Positions 1-6,026 of a DNA stretch of 6,350 nucleotides are shown one piece after another. Both the position numbers and the translations under genes were made by a program. Source of the DNA: Pseudomonadota bacterium (GTDB taxonomy: Bacteria > Myxococcota_A > Polyangia > Haliangiales > Haliangiaceae). How positions within the stretch are numbered: position 1 is the first letter of the stretch; every line of letters begins with the position of its first letter. Under the pieces are notes generated by a model that saw nothing but the letters and a program-made list of their open reading frames with translations, made no database searches and was not told where the DNA came from. The DNA is taken from assembly GCA_023386455.1 (NCBI GenBank), contig JAEWJO010000388.1, positions 1 to 6,350 of the forward strand. Reading direction: 5' to 3'.

Positions 1-759
1 ATGAAGGGCCGGATCTTCTTCGTCCACGTGCCGAACGCGGCGCAGTCGTCGGTGATGCTGCTGGCCTACGGCCCCAAGCGCACCGCGGCCGACTACTTCG
101 CGAACACGATGATGAGCTCCGCGCTCGGCGGTAGCTTCACGAGCCGCGTCAACATGAACCTGCGCGAGGACAAGGGCTACTCCTACGGCTCGCGCGCCGG
201 GTTCTCGTACTCGCCGAAGATGTACGGCCAGCTCACGGTGAGCGCGCCGGTGCAGGCGGACGCGACGTACCAGACGATCCTCGAGGTCGATCGCGAGGTG
301 AAGGACATGTGGTCGGGCAAGAAGCCCGTCACGAAGTCCGAGCTCGAGCGCGAGAAGACGAACTCGATCCTCGCGCTGCCGGCCCGGTTCGCGACCGCTC
401 AGTCGGCGCTCGGCCAGTACCGGAACCTCGTGTACTACGGCCTCCCACTCGACTACTTCAATACGTATATCGACAACGTGAAGAAGGTCACGGAGGCCCA
501 GGTCAAGCAGTCCGCGTCGAAGCACCTGAAGACGACGAACGCGGTCTACCTGGTCGTCGGTGACGGCAATCAGAAGATGATCGTCGACGACGAATCGAAG
601 AAGGGCGGGCTGCCGAAGGATCGCAAGGTGCCCTACGAGAAAGCCGGGAAGCAGCTCACGCTTCGCGAGGCACTCGTGGATCTCGCGAAGACCGGCGATG
701 TAGGCACGGGTGGGCTCGTCGAGCTCGATGTCGACGGAAAACCGGTCTCGCTACCCTAG
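1..759 (+). CDS. M16 family (insulinase/processing peptidase-like) protein, C-terminal part, 5' end outside window
   Basis: M16 proteins are paired-domain peptidases; bacterial M16B members usually work as a zinc-active subunit plus a non-catalytic partner enclosing a peptide-binding chamber. The visible 252 residues match the second (C-terminal) M16 domain: a beta strand ending in an AAQSSV segment (residues 13-18), then LGG (42-44), SR (48-49), and LRE followed by KGYSYG (54-63), the usual substrate-contacting R...Y region. A helical region follows (about 85-175), then a closing YLVVGD strand (183-188) and a lysine-rich tail of about 60 residues. The HxxEH zinc motif would lie in the N-terminal domain and is not in this window, so catalytic activity cannot be judged. 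A whole M16B subunit is roughly 400-500 residues, so the ATG at base 1 is most likely an internal methionine. It stops at TAG 757-759. No functional link to the downstream pilus genes is evident; it is probably a separate transcription unit. Confidence 0.87.
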   Translation: MKGRIFFVHVPNAAQSSVMLLAYGPKRTAADYFANTMMSSALGGSFTSRVNMNLREDKGYSYGSRAGFSYSPKMYGQLTVSAPVQADATYQTILEVDREVKDMWSGKKPVTKSELEREKTNSILALPARFATAQSALGQYRNLVYYGLPLDYFNTYIDNVKKVTEAQVKQSASKHLKTTNAVYLVVGDGNQKMIVDDESKKGGLPKDRKVPYEKAGKQLTLREALVDLAKTGDVGTGGLVELDVDGKPVSLP

Positions 760-770
760 GCGTATCCTAG
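756..770 (+). other. Small inverted repeat over the M16 stop codon
   Basis: CTAGG (756-760) and CCTAG (766-770) are perfect inverted repeats with a 5-base loop, and the left arm contains the TAG stop of the M16 gene. The 5-bp stem has no following T-run, so it does not qualify as an intrinsic terminator. It may be chance or a weak 3'-end structure. Confidence 0.3.
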
Positions 771-797
771 TCATCGAGCCGGTTTGCGCCCTACAAT
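768..797 (+). promoter_or_regulatory. Weak sigma70-like promoter candidate for the pilus cluster
   Basis: TAGTCA (768-773, 4 of 6 match to TTGACA) and TACAAT (792-797, 5 of 6 match to TATAAT) are separated by 18 bases in the only non-coding gap of the window. Transcription would start near 804-806, almost on the pilX ATG, implying a leaderless or near-leaderless message. That agrees with the lack of a well-placed Shine-Dalgarno there: AAGGGCG (799-805) abuts the start codon. The match is modest and could be chance; the cluster might instead be read through from the upstream gene. Confidence 0.25.
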
Positions 798-805
798 GAA
801 GGGCG

Positions 806-1414
806 ATGAGGAGACCCGAGGGCGATAGCGCCAGAAGACTGCCGCGCCGTCGCGCGGAGCGAGGCAACTCGCTCGTGCTCGCGATGATCGTCCTGAGCGC
901 GCTCGGCTTGCTCAGCATGCTCACGCTCATGAACGTGCGCAGCGGCATGCAGACGAGCGCCGGCGATCGGTTTCGCGCGACCGCGATGTACGCGGCCGAG
1001 AGCGGTGCCGCCGCGGCGATGGATTATCTGCGCACGCGGATCAATCCGAGCAGCGGATGGACGCTCTACCTCGACACGGTGCCGGCGGATCTCCCCGGCA
1101 ACGACAAGCCGGTCGGCGATGCGGACAATCCGTTCTCGTCGGATCTCCAGGCCTGGTACCACGTCGAGATCCTGAACAACCGCAACGACAGCGGCTTCGC
1201 GACCAGCACGGATAACGACAAGCGCGTCGTCATCCGCTCCACCGGTTACGGTCCCGACAACGCGACCGCGGTGATCGAGTGGGAGATCAAATCGAACACG
1301 GTGTCCGTCGCCAAGCCCTGCGGCGTCTACTCGCAGAAGGGCCAGACGGAGGACAACTCGGGCCAGAGCGATTGCCTCGGCACCATCGACACCGGCAGCA
1401 CCGCCACGTTCTAG
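806..1414 (+). CDS. pilX: PilX/GspK-like type IV pilus minor pilin
   Basis: A 202-residue predicted minor pilin, likely part of the PilV-PilW-PilX-FimU complex that primes pilus assembly in the inner membrane and carries PilY1 to the tip. The first 20 residues are a basic, arginine-rich leader ending RAERG, followed by a hydrophobic helix (about 21-43) and a typical PilX follow-on with DRFRATAMYAAESGAAAAM at 54-72. Prepilin peptidase would cleave after Gly20. Position 5 of the mature protein is Leu, not the usual Glu, as in GspK of type II secretion, which sits at the pseudopilus tip. Two cysteines, C172 and C190, near the C-terminus could form a disulfide-closed loop; PilX proteins elsewhere have a comparable loop. 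The ATG at 806 is preferred because the ATG at 796 is in another frame and stops quickly. The gene ends 8 bases before pilY1. Family assignment rests on the N-terminal helix and on position next to pilY1; the C-terminal half is not recognisable by itself. Confidence 0.78.
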   Translation: MRRPEGDSARRLPRRRAERGNSLVLAMIVLSALGLLSMLTLMNVRSGMQTSAGDRFRATAMYAAESGAAAAMDYLRTRINPSSGWTLYLDTVPADLPGNDKPVGDADNPFSSDLQAWYHVEILNNRNDSGFATSTDNDKRVVIRSTGYGPDNATAVIEWEIKSNTVSVAKPCGVYSQKGQTEDNSGQSDCLGTIDTGSTATF

Positions 1415-1417
1415 GAG
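1413..1417 (+). promoter_or_regulatory. Ribosome binding site of pilY1 (fixes the start at 1423)
   Basis: AGGAG overlaps the pilX TAG stop and lies 5 bases before ATG 1423. It selects 1423 over the in-frame ATG at 1279, which is inside pilX. The overlap suggests ribosomes ending pilX can reinitiate on pilY1. Confidence 0.85.
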
Positions 1418-1422
1418 TCCAC

Positions 1423-1494
1423 ATGCGTCAACGCCTCGTCTCCTTGTTCGCAGCAACGCTCGCCACCTTTGCCGTCTCCGGACCCGCATTCGGC
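1423..1494 (+). other. Sec signal peptide of PilY1
   Basis: Residues 1-24: basic start (R2, R4), hydrophobic stretch from L5 to about V18, then G20-P21 and A22-F23-G24 before Q25, which fits the small-residue rule at -3 and -1. There is no lipobox cysteine at the cleavage site, so a soluble or pilus-associated exported protein is expected rather than a lipoprotein. Confidence 0.85.
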
Positions 1495-4400
1495 CAGAGC
1501 TGCCCGACCGTCTCGTCGACGACGAACTTCGCGTCGACCGGTCTCCAGAACGAATGCGCGACGAACGCGACGCCGTGCACGACGAAGTCCGGTTCGCAGT
1601 ACGACGCCGGATCGTCGAAGCTGGTCCTGCCCGGCACCGCCGGCACGTTCTCGGGCGCGGCCAACTCGAGCGTCACCGCCAACGTCTACTTCGCGGCGCC
1701 CGGTGACTACGACCGAGATGGCTGGACCGACTTCGCCGCCGCCGACGACGGCGACCGGATCTACATCATGCGCAACCAGACGATGACCTGCGGCACGACC
1801 TCGTGCAGCGGGTCGACGTCGACGACGAATCCGCCGACGCTACAGACCATCACGGCGAGCTGGTGGGACACGACGACGAACAAGCGCCCAGCTGCGTTCC
1901 GGCCGATCACGAGCGGCACCACGACGACGGAGCTCCCACTCAAGACAGGTGCGGGTTCGGCGGGTAGTCAGCTCATGTCTCCGATGGCAGCGGGTGACTT
2001 CGACGGTGACGGCTGGACCGACTTCATCCAGGTCTCGTCGACGTACAAGCCCGGCTCCGGAAACAACGTCACGTCGTGGCCGACCGCCGCGCGCCTGTTC
2101 CTCAACACGAAGAACTGTCGGCTGACCGCATCGGCGGCGCCGTTCAAGCCCTGCGGCATCGGCATGCTGTGCACCGGCCAGCCCTCGAACGGCGCGTGCA
2201 GCGGTGGCAGCGTCACGAATGGCACCGCCTGGACGGAGAGCAACCTCTCCTGCATCGCGACGAACAAGTGTCCGTACTACATGCCGACGTTCGCGACGTA
2301 CGACCTCCTGACGGGGAGTGCGATCTCGACGACCGTGGGAACCTCGTCGTCCCCGACCTCCGGAAACTCGACGAAGAAGCCGGGTGACTTCGGCCCGACC
2401 GGCCACCCGGTGCAGAACATCGTCGTCCTCGACTGGGACGGCGACGGTGACCTCGACTTCCTCTACGGCCACAGCAACGGGACGTGCCCCGGTTCGTTGT
2501 GCTCGGCGGGAAACACGACGCGTTACACCGGAATCGACGTCTGGACGAACGACTGCGCGAACGGCGCGTGGTGGAGCGCGGGGACGAAGTCGTGCCCCAC
2601 TCACATTCCGGTGTTCTCGAAGACCGACACCTTGATCCCGAGCGCTGCCCACAACACGACGACCATCTCGCAGACCTCGTACCTCGGCTTCGATGTGAGT
2701 GCCGACGGTGACAAGCGCATCCCCGGCTTCGCCTACACCGACATCGACAAGGATGGCGACTACGACCTCATCGTCGGCTCGCCCGGCTGCTGCAGCAACG
2801 GCAGCAACGCGGCCAACCGGCTGCGTATCTTCAAGGGCACGTCGAACAGCCCGACGGTGCACACGCTGGACACGGCGAATCCGATCAACCTCAGCACGAA
2901 CAACGGGACGTACTCCGGGTTCGAGGGCGCGATGACCGCCGTGTTCGTCAGCGACTTCTCCGGCGATGGCTATCCGGACATCATCACCGGCTCGGACGGG
3001 TTCGCGTACGGCAGCGGTGACCTCGGCGGTCGCACCCGCTACTGGAAGAACACGGGCAACGCGAACGCGCCGTTCGGCAAGAACTGGCCGACGTGCAGCT
3101 CGAACCCCGCTGCCTGTACGAACTGCAGTGCCAGCTGCAACCCGAACGCGACGACGAACATCTCGAACAGCTGTGGCTCGCAGTACTGTGCGGCGACGTT
3201 CGGCACGACACCGACGTTCCCGGACTTCGACATGGGTCTGCAGCTCGACTACGACCATGACCCGAACAACACGCTCGACATGGTCATGACGAACGGCAAC
3301 ACGGCGAACGAGTTCTACATCTTCCCGAACCGCGTCTCGCCAGCGATCACGAACGCCTGCGGCACTGCCGTCTCCGGCGTGCTCGCGACGCCGTCGTCGG
3401 AGCTCACGGTCAGCGGCGCCTGCATCACGCCGAACTCGACGACGCCGGCCGGCACCGCGATCAAGTACTTCCTCTCCAACGACAGCGGTGCGACGTGGTC
3501 GCTCGCGTGCACCCAGCAGTCGACCGGCTACACGCCGCCGCTGTCGAGCGGCCAGTGCTGCGTGACGTTCTCGACGATCACGAACCGCCAGATCACGTGG
3601 AAGGCGGAGATGGACAGCAACACCTCCGACGGCATCGGCGCGCCGAGCGGCTGCGGCTCGACCGGTACCGGTGGTTCGCCGACGATCACGAGCGTCGGCG
3701 CGCAGTACACGTACACCGCGTCGACGCAGCACTACAAGGCAGGCGTCGTCGTCAGCGACGGCGTGTCGTACGTCGGGTCGTTCACCCAGCCCGGCAACCG
3801 CGGTCACATGTACCTCATCTCGGCGGACTTCGGCACGCAGTATGCCGATGCCGCCGCCAAGCTCGACGCCCAGGGCACGCGCAACGTCTTCACCGCGTCG
3901 ACGCTCGGCGCGGCGCCGAGCCTGCTCGCGATCTCGACGGCGAACGCGAGCAACACGACCCTGCAAGCGCGCCTCGGTGCGTCGACCACCGCGCAGGCGC
4001 AGAACGTCATCAACTGGCTCCTCTCGGCGCGCTTCGGCCTCGCAGGCTCGGGCACGGCATTCACGAAGCTCGGCGCGATCCAGAACTCGACGCCGGCGGT
4101 GCTGCAGAAGCCGTTCCGCCCGACGTTCTACGTCTACCTGCCGACGTCGGAGAAGGCGCGCTACGACGCGTTCTCGACCGCACAGACGACGCGCATCCCG
4201 CTCGCGCTGTTCGCGTCGATGGACGGCTTCCTCCATGCGATCTACGCGATCTCGACGTCGATCGGCGACAGCCGCAACGGTCAGGAGGCGTGGGCGTTCA
4301 TGCCGCCGTACGTCGCCTCGTCGATGACGTCCGACTACAACGCATCGATCGCCGCGGGCAGCCTCGTCACGACCGTGTATCCCGACGGCTCGCCGACGCT

Positions 4401-5592
4401 CGTCGACTTCAAGCGCGCGTCGGACAACACGATCCGCACGGCGGCGATCATCGGTGATGGCGCCGGCGGCACGTCGATCACCGCGCTCGACGTGACCCAG
4501 ACGGTGACCGAGACGAGCAGCACGACGAACACCGTCGCGGGCCCGACACCGCTGTGGTCGGCACAGCCGGGCGCGGCATCGGCCGGCTACGCGACGTCGA
4601 AGCCGGCGGTCGCGCGCGTGAAGATCGCCGGCGTCGAGACGTTCATCGTCATCGCCGGCACCGGCGTGAACGCGTCCGATGCATCGAAGGGCAAGGTCGT
4701 GTCCGCGTTCAAGCTCGACGACGGTACGCTGCTCTGGCAGTTCGAGGCCTCGTGCCCGCTGACCAGCGACATCACGACGTTCGAGACCGACGACAGCGGC
4801 GAGGCCGGAGCGCCGGCAATCGACGGCTTCGTCGATCGCGCCGTGTTCGCCGACAGCTGTGGCTACGTCTACAAGATCAACCCCGCGCAGGACCTCAGCG
4901 GTGGGTACATGGGCAACCTCGGCTACGGCTCGATCTCGCTCGGTACGTCGAACGGCGTTGCACGCTACGCGCTGTTCTCGACGGCGCAGACCGGCGCGAT
5001 CGCCGTGAACGGCGGCGACAACGGCCAGCGTCCGATCACGAACACGATCGGCGCCCGCTCGGACTCGACGAGCGACATGGTGCTGTTCTTCGGGACCGGC
5101 GGCCTCGAGACGTTCACGACGTCGAAGTACAACGAGTTCTACGCGGTCTACGCGAAGGACGGGACGATCCGGAACAAGCTGACGGGCAGCTGCGTCTCCG
5201 GGCGCTGCGAGAAGTTCTATGGTGGCGTCGTCGTCACCAGCGACACGCTGTACCTCGTTCGCAGCACCGATGCGCTCGTCAACGCCACGCCGGGGTCCTG
5301 CGATCTGGGAACGAGCCACCTCCTGTCGTACGATCTCAACTCGTTGAGCAACACGTTCGACATCTCCTCGATCGGCGGCAACGCGCTGGCGGCGAGCGCC
5401 GGCCCGCTGTTCGGCGATGGTGGCGCGCTGTACTTCGCGACGGTGTCGGGCAAGGTCAACCGCGTCGGTACGCCGCGCGCATCCTCGGCCGGCGGCGACT
5501 CGAGCGGCGGCACGCTGTTCAACTCCGGCACCTCGGTCAACGTCGACTCGGACGCCGGCTACACCCTGGTGGGATGGCGAGTCGTTCTGTGA
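1423..5592 (+). CDS. pilY1: PilY1 (PilC/PilY family) pilus-tip adhesin and assembly factor with FG-GAP-repeat N-terminal region
   Basis: A 1389-residue exported protein. PilY1 proteins sit at the pilus tip with the minor pilins, promote pilus extension against retraction, and act in adhesion and surface sensing. Residues 1-24 are a Sec signal peptide (MRQR, hydrophobic core, AFG before Gln25). Residues 95-619 hold five canonical FG-GAP/calcium loops (D-x-D/S-x-D-G-x-x-D) and one degenerate copy. Residues about 640-766 look like a beta-sandwich linker (FLSNDSGATW, ITWKAEMDS). From about 770 on is the PilY1 C-terminal propeller: SMDGFLHAI (932-940) for the usual NDGMLHAF, GQEAWAFMPP (953-962), YPDGSPTLVDF (986-996), GAGGTSITALDVT (1013-1025), GYATSKPAVARV (1055-1066) and LFFGTG (1221-1226). 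There are 34 cysteines, 29 of them before residue 760. No von Willebrand A MIDAS (DxSxS) and no RGD are present, unlike some other PilY1 proteins. The C-terminal calcium loop seems shortened (about 1133-1144). The frame is intact, and the gene overlaps pilV by 4 bases. The family call is firm; ligand and calcium roles are inferred. Confidence 0.94.
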   Translation: MRQRLVSLFAATLATFAVSGPAFGQSCPTVSSTTNFASTGLQNECATNATPCTTKSGSQYDAGSSKLVLPGTAGTFSGAANSSVTANVYFAAPGDYDRDGWTDFAAADDGDRIYIMRNQTMTCGTTSCSGSTSTTNPPTLQTITASWWDTTTNKRPAAFRPITSGTTTTELPLKTGAGSAGSQLMSPMAAGDFDGDGWTDFIQVSSTYKPGSGNNVTSWPTAARLFLNTKNCRLTASAAPFKPCGIGMLCTGQPSNGACSGGSVTNGTAWTESNLSCIATNKCPYYMPTFATYDLLTGSAISTTVGTSSSPTSGNSTKKPGDFGPTGHPVQNIVVLDWDGDGDLDFLYGHSNGTCPGSLCSAGNTTRYTGIDVWTNDCANGAWWSAGTKSCPTHIPVFSKTDTLIPSAAHNTTTISQTSYLGFDVSADGDKRIPGFAYTDIDKDGDYDLIVGSPGCCSNGSNAANRLRIFKGTSNSPTVHTLDTANPINLSTNNGTYSGFEGAMTAVFVSDFSGDGYPDIITGSDGFAYGSGDLGGRTRYWKNTGNANAPFGKNWPTCSSNPAACTNCSASCNPNATTNISNSCGSQYCAATFGTTPTFPDFDMGLQLDYDHDPNNTLDMVMTNGNTANEFYIFPNRVSPAITNACGTAVSGVLATPSSELTVSGACITPNSTTPAGTAIKYFLSNDSGATWSLACTQQSTGYTPPLSSGQCCVTFSTITNRQITWKAEMDSNTSDGIGAPSGCGSTGTGGSPTITSVGAQYTYTASTQHYKAGVVVSDGVSYVGSFTQPGNRGHMYLISADFGTQYADAAAKLDAQGTRNVFTASTLGAAPSLLAISTANASNTTLQARLGASTTAQAQNVINWLLSARFGLAGSGTAFTKLGAIQNSTPAVLQKPFRPTFYVYLPTSEKARYDAFSTAQTTRIPLALFASMDGFLHAIYAISTSIGDSRNGQEAWAFMPPYVASSMTSDYNASIAAGSLVTTVYPDGSPTLVDFKRASDNTIRTAAIIGDGAGGTSITALDVTQTVTETSSTTNTVAGPTPLWSAQPGAASAGYATSKPAVARVKIAGVETFIVIAGTGVNASDASKGKVVSAFKLDDGTLLWQFEASCPLTSDITTFETDDSGEAGAPAIDGFVDRAVFADSCGYVYKINPAQDLSGGYMGNLGYGSISLGTSNGVARYALFSTAQTGAIAVNGGDNGQRPITNTIGARSDSTSDMVLFFGTGGLETFTTSKYNEFYAVYAKDGTIRNKLTGSCVSGRCEKFYGGVVVTSDTLYLVRSTDALVNATPGSCDLGTSHLLSYDLNSLSNTFDISSIGGNALAASAGPLFGDGGALYFATVSGKVNRVGTPRASSAGGDSSGGTLFNSGTSVNVDSDAGYTLVGWRVVL
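1705..3279 (+). repeat. FG-GAP/VCBS-type calcium-loop repeat array within PilY1
   Basis: Acidic loops recur at protein residues 95-103 (DYDRDGWTD), 192-200 (DFDGDGWTD), 337-345 (DWDGDGDLD), 440-448 (DIDKDGDYD) and 511-519 (DFSGDGYPD). A degenerate copy with two extra residues lies at 609-619. DNA positions are 1705-1731, 1996-2022, 2431-2457, 2740-2766, 2953-2979 and 3247-3279. Loops of this type bind calcium on blades of integrin-alpha-like beta-propellers. Spacing is irregular (97, 145, 103, 71 and 98 residues), so blades carry insertions, several with cysteine pairs. The first two copies share an identical 15-base run (1720-1734 and 2011-2025), which fits blade duplication. Confidence 0.85.
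3340..3720 (+). other. Predicted beta-sandwich (Ig-like) linker between the two halves of PilY1
   Basis: Residues 640-766 contain six cysteines (646, 667, 696, 712, 713, 744). The pattern includes IKYFLSNDSGATWSLAC, then RQITWKAEMDSN, then a SPTITSVGAQYTY strand. This resembles an extracellular module found in FG-GAP and PKD-rich secreted proteins (Y-x-LS-x-DGGATW ... L-x-WRA ... P-x-I-x-x-I-x-x-x-Y). The assignment comes from pattern memory; no fold comparison was possible. Confidence 0.5.
3733..5589 (+). other. PilY1 C-terminal beta-propeller domain
   Basis: Residues 771-1389 follow the motif order of the PilC/PilY1 C-terminal domain. An entry strand comes first (KAGVVVSDGVSYVG), then a helical excursion (about 804-870) before PFRPTFYVYLP. 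The propeller motifs follow: SMDGFLHAIYA, QEAWAFMPP, YPDGSPTLVDF, a GAGG turn leading into ALDVT, PLWSA, FIVIAGTG, and LFFGTGGLETF with a KYNEFYAVY strand. Only five cysteines occur here (1111, 1146, 1257, 1262, 1293). C1257 and C1262 (CVSGRC) are likely paired. The region after residue 1250 contributes further strands ending close to the C-terminus (ALYFATVSGKVNRVG). Confidence 0.88.
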
Positions 5593-6026
5593 AGCAGCCC
5601 CGTCGCCGCAGCCAGGGCGGCTTCACGATGATCGAGCTCCTGATCACGCTCGTCGTGACGGTGTTCGGCCTCATGGGCGCGATGGCGCTGCACGCGTCGC
5701 TCACGCGCGGTAACGAGACCGCCGGGCGCACGGCCGAGGCGACCGCGGTCGGCACCCAGGTGATCGAGCAGCTGCGCGGCGCGCGCGCGACGGACATGAT
5801 GACGATGCTCAGCGGCACGGCGCCGCCGCTCGACGTCGAGCCCTACACGACGATCCTCGGGCGCAACGGAATGTCGTACACGGTCGACGTCCACATCACC
5901 GAGGTCGCCGGCGCGCCGAGCCTGTGGAAGATCCGCGTCGAGGTGAAGTGGACCGACGACAACGCGAACGGGAACACGCAGATGATCCCGTTCGAGGTCG
6001 TGCGGACGTTGCAGGAGGCGCTGTGA
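5589..6026 (+). CDS. pilV: PilV-like type IV pilus minor pilin (GTG start)
   Basis: A 145-residue predicted prepilin. Its N-terminus is a basic leader (KQPRRRSQGG) followed by FTMIELLITLVV, so prepilin peptidase should cut after Gly11 and methylate Phe12. Glu16 is the conserved Glu5 of the mature pilin. The helix continues GLMGAMALHASLTRGNETA (27-45) and a second amphipathic stretch GTQVIEQLRG (55-64); this GLxG...R-N pattern fits PilV/GspI minor pilins. The short globular part ends in predicted beta strands (SYTVDVHITEV, LWKIRVEVKW). No cysteines occur. The GTG at 5589 overlaps the pilY1 TGA in a GTGA junction, matching the start arrangement of the next gene; GGCGAG (5576-5581) is a weak ribosome site 7 bases upstream. 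The in-frame ATG at 5574 would give a 16-residue leader and is a possible alternative start. Prepilin identity is near certain; PilV rather than another minor pilin is probable. Confidence 0.9.
   Translation: MKQPRRRSQGGFTMIELLITLVVTVFGLMGAMALHASLTRGNETAGRTAEATAVGTQVIEQLRGARATDMMTMLSGTAPPLDVEPYTTILGRNGMSYTVDVHITEVAGAPSLWKIRVEVKWTDDNANGNTQMIPFEVVRTLQEAL
6013..6018 (+). promoter_or_regulatory. Ribosome binding site of pilW
   Basis: AGGAGG, a full Shine-Dalgarno core, lies inside the last codons of pilV and 4 bases before the GTG at 6023. It decides the GTG start and supports efficient reinitiation in the coupled pair. Confidence 0.8.

Noticed and set aside
768..790. A sigma54 promoter, as used by some pilus genes, around the TTTGC at 783-787.
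   Set aside because: The -24 GG expected ten bases before the -12 GC is absent (bases 774-775 are TC).
756..800. An intrinsic terminator after the M16 gene.
   Set aside because: Only a 5-bp stem is present and no T-run follows.
1279..1422. An in-frame upstream extension of pilY1 starting inside pilX.
   Set aside because: The extension is His/Arg-rich, overlaps pilX and would hide the signal peptide. ATG 1423 has AGGAG 5 bases upstream and a clean Sec signal.
1423..1500. A phase-variation tract at the start of pilY1, as in Neisseria pilC.
   Set aside because: No homopolymer or simple repeat longer than a few bases occurs in the signal-peptide region. Elsewhere the acg/gac triplet richness is in frame and broken up.
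3495..4457. Several plus-strand open frames of 70-320 codons within pilY1 in other frames.
   Set aside because: All are Arg/His- or Ser/Arg-rich shadows without ribosome sites, and the PilY1 frame is intact with family motifs throughout.
1840..5319. A 1159-codon open frame on the minus strand, antisense to pilY1.
   Set aside because: Its translation is dominated by Arg, Ala, Val and Asp with no recognisable domain, it lies entirely inside a well-supported pilY1, and the acg/tcg/gac-rich codon pattern of pilY1 naturally removes stops on the opposite strand. Treated as a composition shadow.
4554..5588. A long open frame running into pilV from inside pilY1.
   Set aside because: The translation before residue KQPRRRSQGG is arginine-rich out-of-frame pilY1 sequence. 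The prepilin leader gives a natural start at GTG 5589 (or ATG 5574).
1423..5592. About twenty N-x-S/T sequons in PilY1, suggesting N-glycosylation.
   Set aside because: The protein is so rich in Asn, Ser and Thr that this number is about what chance predicts, and no glycosyltransferase is in the window.
1423..5592. An RGD integrin-binding motif in PilY1.
   Set aside because: Looked for because P. aeruginosa PilY1 has one; none is present.
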